Positions 27,160 to 34,985 of a DNA stretch of 64,000 bases are shown one piece after another. Position 1 is the stretch's first letter. Each line of letters begins with the position of its first letter. Source of the stretch: Kitasatospora sp. MAP12-44 (lineage in GTDB: Bacteria; Actinomycetota; Actinomycetes; Streptomycetales; Streptomycetaceae). Made by a program: the position numbers and the translations under genes. The stretch lies in assembly GCF_029892095.1 (NCBI RefSeq), contig NZ_JARZAE010000004.1, positions 3,968,001-4,032,000 of the forward strand, given 5' to 3'. Under the pieces are notes generated by a model, which worked only from the letters and a program-made list of their open reading frames with translations, was not told the DNA's origin and ran no database searches.

Positions 27160-27246
27160 GTGATCGGTCAGGCCCCGAAGGGTTCTCCCCTTTAGGATCA
27201 CGTGCGCTTCCAGAGACCACATGACCGACTTTCCGGCCCACGCCAG
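27160..27246 (-). pseudogene. outermost nth junction remnant (copy 5)
   Basis: GTGATC (27160-27165) and GATCAC (27196-27201) flank GAAGGGTTCTCCCC, as in intact nth. A decayed stretch of the nth HhH coding region follows, ending at CGGCCCACGCCAG (27235-27246). The rest of the nth 5' half is missing. This marks the outer edge of the repeat-bounded island. Confidence 0.8.
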
Positions 27247-27283
27247 TTCATCGAGTCGGGAGCCGCTCCATAGCGGCGATCAG

Positions 27284-27313
27284 GTCGCACTTCCCGCCGC
27301 CGGTCAGTGCGAC
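27284..27313 (-). terminator. possible hairpin terminator downstream of the membrane-protein gene
   Basis: GTCGCACT (27284-27291) and AGTGCGAC (27306-27313) form a perfect 8-bp stem with a 14-base loop, 33 bases beyond the stop codon of the minus-strand gene at 27346-28527. There is no U-tract. Confidence 0.35.
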
Positions 27314-27345
27314 TGCCGTAAACGCTCAACTGGGTCTTGACGAGC

Positions 27346-28527
27346 TCATCCAGCCTTGGACCATGGCAGAGACTTCCCCACGGCATCCTGCACCTTCTCG
27401 GCTACCGGAACACCGCCGGCGACGAGAGACAGCGCAGCCGCAACAAACAGGCTGATCCTCAGGCTTGAGGCCGAACCCCCAGCGAACTGATGGATCAGGG
27501 GCAGCACGACCCCGAAGCCCGCAAGGACGACTGCTGGCCACAGCCGCTGCCAGAGGCGATACCAGCGACGGGAAATGACCACCGCAGGGGCATGCTCGGT
27601 CAGCGCAGACCAGTCGCCGTCCTTCCAATGCAAAAGGCCCTGACAGATCGATGCCTCGACCCGTTCAAGCTGCTCAGGATGAAGGGCAGTCAGCACCGGC
27701 TCCTTGTGGAGCCTGATCAGCGCAGCCAGGCGGGCCCCCTCCCTACGGACGATGGCCCGTGCTTGGTAGTCCGCCACCGGCACTCGGCCTCCAAACGGTG
27801 GGTAGTACTCGGCTGTCCAGGCCAGCGCTTCCAAGTCGCTGGCGATAGAGCGCGCGTGCCCGGCGTTCCAGAGCCCAGTACGTCGGGCCTGGCCGATACG
27901 AGCGGCGATAGCGTGCAGCACCAACATCAGCGAATCGAGATCCTGCCGAGGATGACGGCGCCGCACCTTCCTGTTGCGGAACCACTCCCAAACGGCCCAA
28001 ACGCAAAAGGAGCCAATCCCCGCATCAAGAACGACGAGCTGGACCAACTCAGTTCCAGTCACCGGCCTATCTGCCTCGGGGTGCCGCTCGGCCAGCAAGA
28101 AAATGACGGTGACCGCGAGAGCAACGAAGAACGCATAAGCGCGTCCCACAAAGTGGGCGAAAAGCTGAGGCCACCTACCGTCGTGCATGGCAGCAAGCTT
28201 CCCGAAGCCGCGGGCGATGAGGACCGCACTCGCCAGAGCGGCGGCACCGACAGCCGCCCAGCCGAGTGTACTGGAAGCTGATCCCGGCTTAGGAGAGATG
28301 ATCACCTGGATGGTGAGGGAACCAATGAGAAGCAGGCCTGCAAGAAGGAGCTCTCTCGGTGCCAGTTGCGCATTCCTGCGCAAGGAGATACGAGTGCCGG
28401 CTTTTAGCAAGCATCGCACTACCTCCGCACGCGCCTCACCAGTGAGCTCCTGAATGTTCGTCATGTCACGGCGAATTCTTCTATGGCTCGCAGCAAGGTC
28501 GGCCTTGAAACCGACTGTGACCTTCAC
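27346..28527 (-). CDS. membrane protein of unknown function
   Basis: A 393-residue protein. Two hydrophobic segments (LLLAGLLLIGSLTIQVI and GWAAVGAAALASAVLIARGF), then FFVALAVTVIFLLAE and another around VVLDAGIGSFCVWAVW, form an N-terminal membrane domain. A soluble middle part (about 200-325) precedes one or two C-terminal segments. GTG 28527 has GGGGGA at a good distance, so I prefer it to upstream starts. I do not recognise the family. It lies just outside the nth repeat array, and whether it belongs to the same island is unclear. Confidence 0.7.
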   Translation of the reverse strand: MKVTVGFKADLAASHRRIRRDMTNIQELTGEARAEVVRCLLKAGTRISLRRNAQLAPRELLLAGLLLIGSLTIQVIISPKPGSASSTLGWAAVGAAALASAVLIARGFGKLAAMHDGRWPQLFAHFVGRAYAFFVALAVTVIFLLAERHPEADRPVTGTELVQLVVLDAGIGSFCVWAVWEWFRNRKVRRRHPRQDLDSLMLVLHAIAARIGQARRTGLWNAGHARSIASDLEALAWTAEYYPPFGGRVPVADYQARAIVRREGARLAALIRLHKEPVLTALHPEQLERVEASICQGLLHWKDGDWSALTEHAPAVVISRRWYRLWQRLWPAVVLAGFGVVLPLIHQFAGGSASSLRISLFVAAALSLVAGGVPVAEKVQDAVGKSLPWSKAG

Positions 28528-28699
28528 GGATGCAATCCCCCTTGGTTGTGCAATATTCTCAAGCGTCGATCCCGCCGTCCAACACACCGCTACGCTCGGT
28601 CCGCCGAATCTCGGGGCGATAGGCAGGCGTGGCCGACGACTGCGCGAAGGTAAAGCCGGCAGGCAGCACCGGCATCGCGCACCACCAGATCCCCAAAGC

Positions 28700-28918
28700 T
28701 CAGCGAACTAGCTGATTTCGCTTTACCGTGAACTTCTCGCGCCCGTCCGAAGTTGTGATGCCATTCGACGAGGTCGAGACGGTGACAACCTCGCAAAGCC
28801 GAATCGGTACCCAGTTCACCCACAGCTGCGAAGACCGGGGCCCTGTCAACCACTGACCACCGCCGCCCTGCCGCGTCCGTGAACTGAACCTCCACAGTGA
28901 CGGGCCACGGCTCATCAT
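28700..28918 (-). pseudogene. frameshifted small gene of unknown function
   Basis: Two overlapping minus-strand frames appear to be halves of one ~65-residue protein. One reads VEVQFTDAAGRRWSVVDRAPVF (28895 downwards). The other reads VPIRLCEVVTVSTSSNGITTSDGREKFTVKRNQLV up to the stop at 28700. A single-base shift near 28805-28840 would join them. The joined product looks like a small conserved actinobacterial protein of unknown function. It lies upstream of, and in the same orientation as, the membrane-protein gene. Confidence 0.45.
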
Positions 28919-29130
28919 CTACTCATCGGACCGCCTCACACCGCAGCTTAACCACGAACGCCCCACCCCCAGCCGAGGTCAACGCCCAGTGCCAGTTGCC
29001 GTGGCACTGCAGTCCTCAACCCTCCAGAACTCGCTCGCCGGTGAGCCGGACGGATCCACCTGGGACTGCACCGGACTGACGAACCGTCCGGCCCTGCTCT
29101 TACCGCGGCGGGGGGCTGTGGATGGGGGCA

Positions 29131-29159
29131 TTGACAGATGGTCAAGGTTTCTTGACCAT
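29131..29159 (+). promoter_or_regulatory. leaderless promoter with overlapping operator for the ArsR-type regulator
   Basis: TTGACA (29131-29136) is a consensus -35 box; with 17 bases of spacing, a weak -10 (GACCAT) ends at 29159. Transcription would then start at or very near ATG 29166, giving a leaderless message. ATGGTCAAG (29138-29146) and CTTGACCAT (29151-29159) form a perfect 9-bp inverted repeat with a 4-base spacer that fills the promoter, as expected for autoregulation. Confidence 0.6.
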
Positions 29160-29165
29160 TGGGCC

Positions 29166-29714
29166 ATGCCTGATGATTCCTCACCTATCGGCGCTGACGA
29201 CGAGTTGGTGATCAGCGACAGCGAGCAGCTGCGTGCGGTCAGCAACGTGGTCCGCCATCGCATCCTGGGCATCCTGCGGGATCAGCCGGCCACCATCACC
29301 CAGGTCGCCGCCAAGCTCGGGATCGCCAAGGGCAGCGCGAGCTACCACGTGCGGCTGCTGGAGCGCGCGGGGATGGTGGCGGTCGTGCGTACTCGCAAGG
29401 TGCGCGGGGTGACCGAGCGCTACTACGAGCGGACGGCGCGCGTGATCAGGCTGCCCGCACCCGCGCAGGGCGAACCGGACGTGCTGATGCGCCACGCCGT
29501 GGCGGACCTGGAGGCCGCTCCGGTCGGTCCGCTCCGGACCGTGCGGCTGCACCATGCCCGGCTGAGCGACGCCGCGTACGCCGAGTTCACCGCCCGAGTG
29601 GAGGCGCTGCTGGACGAGCTGCGTGCCGTATCGGATCCCGAGCAGCCTGCCGTCACGCTCGCCTTGGCCTTCTTTCGACCCCAGGACACCAACCGACCCC
29701 AGGACCGCACATGA
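29166..29714 (+). CDS. ArsR/SmtB-type winged-helix transcriptional regulator
   Basis: A 182-residue regulator with an N-terminal winged helix: LRAVSNVVRHRILGILRDQPATITQVAAKLGIAKGSASYHVRLLERAGMV with the recognition helix around residues 50-65. No cysteine-rich metal site is visible, so it resembles the metal-independent helix-turn-helix_20 regulators that control transporters. ATG 29166 is supported by the leaderless promoter and the palindrome immediately before it. Its stop codon overlaps the MFS gene start (ATGA), so regulator and exporter form one operon. Likely role: repression of its own operon until the exporter substrate appears. Confidence 0.85.
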   Translation: MPDDSSPIGADDELVISDSEQLRAVSNVVRHRILGILRDQPATITQVAAKLGIAKGSASYHVRLLERAGMVAVVRTRKVRGVTERYYERTARVIRLPAPAQGEPDVLMRHAVADLEAAPVGPLRTVRLHHARLSDAAYAEFTARVEALLDELRAVSDPEQPAVTLALAFFRPQDTNRPQDRT

Positions 29715-30988
29715 GACTGCGCGCACTCCACGACGGGATGCCCCCTGCCTTCACCCGGCTGTGGACGGCCTCCGCCGTCTCCTCCCTCGGTGACGGTGTC
29801 TACCTCGCCGCTCTTCCGCTGCTCGCCGCGAGTCTGACCCCCAACCCGCTCGCCCTGAGCCTGGTCACGGCTGCCGCGATGCTGCCCTGGCTGATGTTCG
29901 GTCTGCTCGGTGGCGCGCTGGTCGACCGCTGGGACCGCCGTCGCACCATGTGGATCACCGACCTGTCACGAGCCGCCCTGCTCGCGATACCCATCCTGGC
30001 TGTCGCTTTCAACCGGGCGAGTCTGCCGCTGCTCATCGGTGTGGCGTTCCTCCTGGGATGCGGCCAGATCTTCTTCGACACCGCCTCGTCGGCCTACCTG
30101 CCGCAACTGCTCGACCGCGACCTCACCAAGCTCCGGCGCGCCAACACCCTGAAGCAGGGGGCGCAGACCACGGCGAACGACTTCGCCGGCCCCCCGCTGG
30201 GCAGCGCCCTCTTCGTGCTGGCCCGGGCCGTACCGCTGGGCCTGGACGCGCTGTCCTTCCTGGTGAGTGCACTGCTCATCCGTACGCTGCCCACCCAGCC
30301 GGTGCCGGTCTCCTCGGCACGGCGCTCGCTGCTGGCGGATGCCCGTGCCGGGGCCGCGTACGTCTTCGGCAACCGCGTTCTGCTCGGTCTCGCGCTGCGC
30401 TTCGGGGTGGGAAACCTGGCCTTCGCAGGCGGTGAGGCGGTCCTGGTCCTCTTCGCCCACCAGCGCCTGCACATCGGGGACAGCGGCTACGGCATCCTGC
30501 TCGCCACCCAGGCCGTCGGCGGCCTGGCCGGCACCGCGTTCGCGGGAGTGCTGGGCTCCCGGCTGAACACCGGCCACGCCCTGACCGTCACCGCCGCGGT
30601 GGAGGCCGCCGCCCAGCTCGGCCTCGGCTTCTCCACCGGGCTGGTCACGGCCGGCCTGTCGCTGGCCGTCTGCGGTGCGGCGATGTCGGCGACCATGGTG
30701 ATCGTCCCCTCCGTGTCCCAGGCCATCGTCCCCCCGGAGCTCACCGGGCGGGTCTCCGCCACCAACCGCATGCTCGGCGTCGGTGCGGCGCCGGTGGGGG
30801 CCCTGTTGGGCGGCTGGCTGGCCAGCGTCGCGGGTCTGCGGGCCCCGTTCCTGGTCGGCGCCGTCGTGCTGGTGGCGATGACGGCGCTGGTGGCCCTCCT
30901 CACCGGCGGCAACCGCATCGAGGAAGCCCTCGAGGCCGCCCGGGCCGAGCGCACTGCCGAGCGCGATCCCGAGTCGGTGCCCGCCTGA
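29711..30988 (+). CDS. MFS transporter
   Basis: A 425-residue major facilitator protein with about 12 membrane segments. The cytoplasmic loop LVDRWDRRRTMWITDLSRA after the second segment is the motif A equivalent. The family resembles MdfA/MFS-3 type exporters (enterobactin or drug export). It starts within the stop codon of the regulator gene. The substrate is unknown. It ends 41 bases before the stop of the convergent HTTM gene. Confidence 0.88.
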   Translation: MRLRALHDGMPPAFTRLWTASAVSSLGDGVYLAALPLLAASLTPNPLALSLVTAAAMLPWLMFGLLGGALVDRWDRRRTMWITDLSRAALLAIPILAVAFNRASLPLLIGVAFLLGCGQIFFDTASSAYLPQLLDRDLTKLRRANTLKQGAQTTANDFAGPPLGSALFVLARAVPLGLDALSFLVSALLIRTLPTQPVPVSSARRSLLADARAGAAYVFGNRVLLGLALRFGVGNLAFAGGEAVLVLFAHQRLHIGDSGYGILLATQAVGGLAGTAFAGVLGSRLNTGHALTVTAAVEAAAQLGLGFSTGLVTAGLSLAVCGAAMSATMVIVPSVSQAIVPPELTGRVSATNRMLGVGAAPVGALLGGWLASVAGLRAPFLVGAVVLVAMTALVALLTGGNRIEEALEAARAERTAERDPESVPA

Positions 30989-31029
30989 CAGCCGGCGGAG
31001 GTGGCCGACGACATGGCCCGCACCTGGGG

Positions 31030-32013
31030 TCAGTCCGGCCGCGAGTTGAGGCAGCGCGCCAGGAACAACTGCCAGTAGCTGCTCCGGCTCCTCCGGATCC
31101 ACAGCCTGTGGAGGAGCGCTGCGCAGGCGCGGTAGTCGTCGTCGCGGAGGACGAGGCAGTCGGCGGCGATCATCACCAGGCCGAAGTTGAGCAGCCCGGC
31201 GAGGGGGATGATGTCCAGGTGGAGGGGGATGGTGCCCAGTAGCGCGCACACCCTGGCAGCTCGATAGCCGCTGGCTGCGAGGAACGGGAAGGCGACCTCC
31301 AGGACGACGGTGTAGTAGGTGGCGAAGGCGACCAGCGGGGCGAAGTTCGCCAGCGTTGCCCAGGGTTCGCCGGAGAAACTGCTGAAGAGGTGGCCCACGT
31401 AGTACACCGCGGTGCCGTCCCGCCAGTGCGCCGCGAGGACCTTGCCCATACCGGCGGTGAAGTAGACCAGGGCGATCTGGAACATGACGACGAACACCGC
31501 GCAGTTGTGCAGGGCGTTGGCGAACCGGGCTCGGCCCTCACGCGCGCGCTGCCGCGCTCGTGTGCGGGCCGCGAACGGACTCGCGTACGCGTCGGTGGTG
31601 GCAGCCGCGAGCAGCAGGAGCAGGATCCTGGTGAGCTGGTGTCCGCCGTCCAGGACGTCGCCGTTGCGGATGTGCAGGGACCAGACGAGAGCCGCGTTGA
31701 GCAGGGTGAGTGTGCGGCCTCCGCAGACGCAGAACGCCAGCGCGGCGAGGAGTCCGAGATGGAAGAGCAGCTCGAAGTAGGCCGGTGAGCCGCTCAGGCC
31801 GTACAGCGACACCCTGGCGTACGGGACGGTCGCCCGGAAGGCGTCGAAGGGGAGGTAGCCGTGCGGCCCCCACAGCAGCAGCCGGCGGGTGTACGAAGTG
31901 ACGTAGAACTCGACCATCGCCGACCCCAGCAGGATGCGCAGCGCGGCGAGGCCGACGAGCCGGCGCCGGGTCGTCGACGCCCGGTGGAGCGCGCCGAGCA
32001 GCCGTTCGCTCAC
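31030..32013 (-). CDS. HTTM-domain membrane protein
   Basis: A 327-residue integral membrane protein of the HTTM (horizontally transferred transmembrane) family related to vitamin K-dependent gamma-carboxylase. Evidence is the N-terminal region LAALRILLGSAMVEFYVTSY, LLWGPHGYLPFDAF, WSLHIRNGDVLDGGHQLTRILLLLL and HWRDGTAVYYV. About eight hydrophobic segments are present. The start ATGA overlaps the stop of the DUF5819-like gene, so the two are co-translated; they are usually neighbours in streptomycetes. Their biochemical role is not established. Confidence 0.85.
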   Translation of the reverse strand: MSERLLGALHRASTTRRRLVGLAALRILLGSAMVEFYVTSYTRRLLLWGPHGYLPFDAFRATVPYARVSLYGLSGSPAYFELLFHLGLLAALAFCVCGGRTLTLLNAALVWSLHIRNGDVLDGGHQLTRILLLLLAAATTDAYASPFAARTRARQRAREGRARFANALHNCAVFVVMFQIALVYFTAGMGKVLAAHWRDGTAVYYVGHLFSSFSGEPWATLANFAPLVAFATYYTVVLEVAFPFLAASGYRAARVCALLGTIPLHLDIIPLAGLLNFGLVMIAADCLVLRDDDYRACAALLHRLWIRRSRSSYWQLFLARCLNSRPD

Positions 32014-32666
32014 CGGCCGACCCCCGGTGTGTACGGCTGCCAGCCTGGATCGTCGACGAGGCGGCTCGCCGGCGCGGGGAGGTCGCTGCCCCGGTCCGCG
32101 AACGGCACTGCGGGGGTGGCTCGGAGACGGGTGCGTACCGCGACGATGCGGGCGGCGGGGTACTGCTCCTCGGCCTCGGCGGAGAAGTAGCGGTCGAAGC
32201 GCGTCCGGGCCTGGTCCCAGGTCGCCGGTTCGCCCACCGCGCTGCTGCAGCCGTGCTGCGGTGTTCCCGGCGTGCGGTAGAGGCCCAGCGCGTAGACCCG
32301 GTAGCAGTTCAGCACATGGGTGTCCTTGGACTGCATCACCAGGCGCCGGGACAGTGAAGGATCGGCCTCGGCCAACAGGTCGCGCTCACCGGACTCGACC
32401 GTGCGCCCGTCACCGGGATCGACGTACCGCACCTGCAGCGTCAGGGTGTACGCCTCGGTGGGCACCTGACTGAAGAGCAGCCAGCGTTGGTCGAAGGCCG
32501 GCCCGAAGAGGGCCTCGGCCGGTCGCATCAGCCGCTGGCGCAGCGGCGACGCGGGGGCGTTGAACACCACCGTCGACCCGCAGTAGGCCGCGCCGAGCAG
32601 CAGCAGCGGGATCCACCAGAGCAGCAGCCTCGGTAAGGGGACAGGCTCGACTTCCTTGGTGTGCAA
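32010..32666 (-). CDS. DUF5819-like membrane-anchored protein
   Basis: A 218-residue protein with one N-terminal membrane segment (LLLWWIPLLLLGAAYCGSTVVF) and an extracytoplasmic remainder containing FGPAFDQRWLLFSQVPTEAYTLTLQVRY, as in DUF5819 proteins that accompany HTTM genes. The only suitable start is TTG 32666, preceded by GGGAGAAG at about 5 bases. The N-terminal codons include a TTA leucine codon (in VPLPRLLL), so translation should depend on the bldA tRNA in streptomycetes. It overlaps the HTTM gene by four bases. Confidence 0.75.
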   Translation of the reverse strand: MHTKEVEPVPLPRLLLWWIPLLLLGAAYCGSTVVFNAPASPLRQRLMRPAEALFGPAFDQRWLLFSQVPTEAYTLTLQVRYVDPGDGRTVESGERDLLAEADPSLSRRLVMQSKDTHVLNCYRVYALGLYRTPGTPQHGCSSAVGEPATWDQARTRFDRYFSAEAEEQYPAARIVAVRTRLRATPAVPFADRGSDLPAPASRLVDDPGWQPYTPGVGR

Positions 32667-32687
32667 CGGATCTTCTCTCCCAGTCGG

Positions 32688-34076
32688 TCAGCCGGTTCGG
32701 CGGCAGACCAGCACGCCGCGCTGCCGGGGATGGATGCTGTAGCCGATGTCGCGGACGGTCGTCGTCACGCCCGCGTCCGAGAGCCGGCCGCGCAGCAGGT
32801 CGAGGTCGAGGAACGCCGAGCCGAGCGGGTCCTCCAGCGGGCCGACGAGAACGTCCCCGTCGGTCACCCGGACCAGCTCGTGGATCGCCGCCTCCTGGTC
32901 GGCGGCGTCGGGGAAGGTGAAGAGCAGGAACCCGCACAGCGTGAGCCGGAACTGCCGGTCGGCGAAGGGAAGATGGGGCAGGGCCGCTGGAACGTACCTG
33001 CGGCCGGCGGAGTTTGGGTGATCCTCGGTGTAGTCCCGCAGGAACGTCGCCGTCGCGCACTGCCACCGTTCCAGGTGGCGCTCGGGAGAGCCGGCCCAGG
33101 AGAAGTCCAGTTGGTCGGCGATGGCGAGTCCGAATGCGGCACTCACCGCGAGATGGTCGTGGACGAGTGCGCCGATGTCCTCCGGCGACAGGCTGTAGAC
33201 CGGGTCCGCCGCGGTGACGTCCGCGCCCAGGGCGCGGCTTTCGGCAGCGAAGGAGGAGGCGCCCCCTGGGCAGTCCAGCACGGGACCGCTCAGCAGGTCG
33301 GGGTCGGTCAGGCCGAAGACCAGGCGGTACTCGTCCAGCGTGCGCGACGTCAGCTGCACCCGTCCGTCGACGACGGCCCGGGTGGCGGCGGCCACCCGGT
33401 CGGTGTTCGCCTCGGCCGTGGCACGTCGCGCGGTCGGTAGGCCAGGGGTGGCGTGGCGCGCGGTCCGCGTGGACAACTGCCACCCGGCAGTCGTGAACAG
33501 CTCTTCGGTGCGTTGCGCCGCCTCTTCCAGACGTCCGCCGATCAGCAGACCCAGCCCATCGGACCCGGGGAGGGCCATCGGCCTGGACAGTTGACGGGCG
33601 CCGAGCCAGTGGGCCAGCCGCACCAACTGCGGCCTGGTGATCGCGGCGAACTCCGTCACCGGCCACCAGGCCGTGCTCCACGTCGCCGCGGCGTGCATGA
33701 CCATGGCCAGGGCACCCAACGACCGACTGCCCGGCGAGACGACCAGCCGCTCGCAGAAGACGAACCCTGCCGGGTCGCGGGGCAGCGCAGCCTCCAACTC
33801 CGGTGTGAAGTAAGGGCACTGATCATCCGCTCCGACCTGGCGGCGGATCAGCCGCACGGAACCGGCGGGCACGCCGTCGACACGGCAGAGCAGGACGACA
33901 CCCTCCTCGTCCAGGGTCTCCCAGTCAGGGGCGGGAAGCGGGAACCCGTGGTCCCTGCGCAGCCGCGCCACGTGGTCGCGCTGAGCCGCGTCCGGCGCGG
34001 ACAGAGTCTCGACGGCGAACGTGCGGTCCCGAAGGGACGCTTCCAGCCTCAAGGGCTCGGTCCGTAAATTGATCAC
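32688..34076 (-). CDS. fusion of a GNAT-type acyltransferase domain and a class I methyltransferase
   Basis: A 462-residue two-domain protein. Residues ~20-210 resemble GNAT-like N-acyl amino acid/autoinducer synthases (VVLLCRVDGVPAGSVRLIRR, FCERLVVSPGSRSLGALAMVMHAAATW). Residues ~240-462 are a Rossmann methyltransferase with motif I VLDCPGGASSFAAE and an acidic end ADP after the second strand. GTG 34076 is taken as start because similarity begins just after it, but the ribosome-binding site is poor. The fourth codon is TTA (VINL), again suggesting bldA dependence. It is the second gene of a four-gene operon. Confidence 0.7.
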   Translation of the reverse strand: MINLRTEPLRLEASLRDRTFAVETLSAPDAAQRDHVARLRRDHGFPLPAPDWETLDEEGVVLLCRVDGVPAGSVRLIRRQVGADDQCPYFTPELEAALPRDPAGFVFCERLVVSPGSRSLGALAMVMHAAATWSTAWWPVTEFAAITRPQLVRLAHWLGARQLSRPMALPGSDGLGLLIGGRLEEAAQRTEELFTTAGWQLSTRTARHATPGLPTARRATAEANTDRVAAATRAVVDGRVQLTSRTLDEYRLVFGLTDPDLLSGPVLDCPGGASSFAAESRALGADVTAADPVYSLSPEDIGALVHDHLAVSAAFGLAIADQLDFSWAGSPERHLERWQCATATFLRDYTEDHPNSAGRRYVPAALPHLPFADRQFRLTLCGFLLFTFPDAADQEAAIHELVRVTDGDVLVGPLEDPLGSAFLDLDLLRGRLSDAGVTTTVRDIGYSIHPRQRGVLVCRRTG

Positions 34077-34152
34077 GCCATCCAGAACCGCGCACCCGGC
34101 CAAAGAACACGCGCGCAGGCACCCGTTCAGCCCAATGAGTGAACTGCGAGGG

Positions 34153-34887
34153 TCAGGCCTTCCGGTAGAGGATCGGCATCGCGATCGTCTCGTTGGCCCG
34201 CAGGTTCGCCAGCACGTAGCTGCGGAACGAGCTCTTGCGGAACTGCTTGACCGCGAACCCCAACAGGCCCGTGTCCCAGCGCGCGTGGTTGACGAACACG
34301 TAGTCGGCCGCGCCGATGGGCGCCAGCAGGGTGGAGTTGTCCAGGCCCGTCTCCGCGGCGTACCAGCCCGCGAGGTGCCCCCAGACCCGGGTGGCGACCT
34401 CGGCGTCCTCGGCCGCGAAGTAGTTGAACAGGAACAGCCCCTGGCGGCTCTTGTCGACGTCGCCCAGGAAGCGCAGGCAGCGCGCCGCCATCTCGTGCAC
34501 GTCGCTCGCGGCTTCGGTGATCTCGGCGACCATTCGCCGGTACGGCTCGGACGACCGGACGTCGTCGAGCGCGTCCACCGACTCCGCCTCCACGAGCACG
34601 ACCACGTCGAAGCGCGCCGGGTGCGCCACCGCGGCGGCAGGCACCGGCGGCAGCAGGGCGGCCCGGTAGACGGTGACCCCGCGCACGGCGTCCAGCTGCC
34701 GCAGCTCCGCGGCCAGCACCTTGAGCCGGTCCAGCAGCGCCGCCTTCCGCGCGCCGGCCCGGGGGAACGGGGTGCGCCCGAGCGTCGGCTCGACGGCGGC
34801 GGCGAGATGCAGGTACCCGGTGGCCGGGGGCTCGGCGAACGAGGGCGGCGCGTACTCGGGGCGTGGGTTGACGATTCGCAGTTCCAT
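34153..34887 (-). CDS. conserved hypothetical protein, first gene of the operon divergent from marR
   Basis: A 244-residue soluble protein with no membrane segment. It shows two repeats of a ferredoxin-like pattern (VRGVTVYRAALLPP, RFDVVVLVEAESVDAL, YRRMVAEITEAASDVHEMAARC, and later GLDNSTLLAPIGAADYVFVNHARW), reminiscent of dimeric alpha-beta barrel proteins, but no catalytic residues can be assigned. GGAGGA precedes ATG 34887. The following gene starts 76 bases downstream. Divergent transcription from the MarR gene with a shared palindrome suggests that MarR controls it. Confidence 0.7.
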   Translation of the reverse strand: MELRIVNPRPEYAPPSFAEPPATGYLHLAAAVEPTLGRTPFPRAGARKAALLDRLKVLAAELRQLDAVRGVTVYRAALLPPVPAAAVAHPARFDVVVLVEAESVDALDDVRSSEPYRRMVAEITEAASDVHEMAARCLRFLGDVDKSRQGLFLFNYFAAEDAEVATRVWGHLAGWYAAETGLDNSTLLAPIGAADYVFVNHARWDTGLLGFAVKQFRKSSFRSYVLANLRANETIAMPILYRKA

Positions 34888-34921
34888 GACGTTCCTCCTT
34901 CACTCAACACTTCACCCAACA

Positions 34922-34979
34922 CGTTAGATGCCTAACGCTTATACGTCAAACGATTCGATATCTATCAATGATGTAGGAT
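34922..34979. promoter_or_regulatory. MarR operator-like palindrome and leaderless marR promoter
   Basis: CGTTAG (34922-34927) and CTAACG (34932-34937) form a perfect inverted repeat with a 4-base spacer in the 98-base divergent intergenic region, close to the start of the minus-strand operon. On the + strand TAGGAT (34974-34979) is a good -10 box ending 6 bases before ATG 34986, so the marR message is probably leaderless. Confidence 0.55.
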
Positions 34980-34985
34980 CGAGCC

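Larger units (their letters stand above)
5428..27246. mobile_element. tandem accretion island at nth: five cargo modules separated by nth 5' fragments
   Basis: Five truncated copies of the nth 5' region lie in direct orientation at 13933-14478, 16039-16203, 18065-18610, 23240-23779 and 27160-27246. They bound cargo modules of about 8.5, 1.5, 1.9, 4.7 and 3.4 kb. Homology starts ~17 bases upstream of the nth start codon (GGCTACGCC) and ends at the inverted-arm site inside the gene. No integrase, transposase or resolvase gene is visible in any module. The layout fits cis-mobilisable elements accreted at one site, each regenerating nth with its own 5' half. The modules carry defence-type and unknown genes. 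Confidence 0.6.

Noticed and set aside
5428..27246. Insertion sequences as the cause of the repeats
   Set aside because: No transposase frame and no terminal inverted repeats were found around any module; the repeated unit is host-gene sequence.
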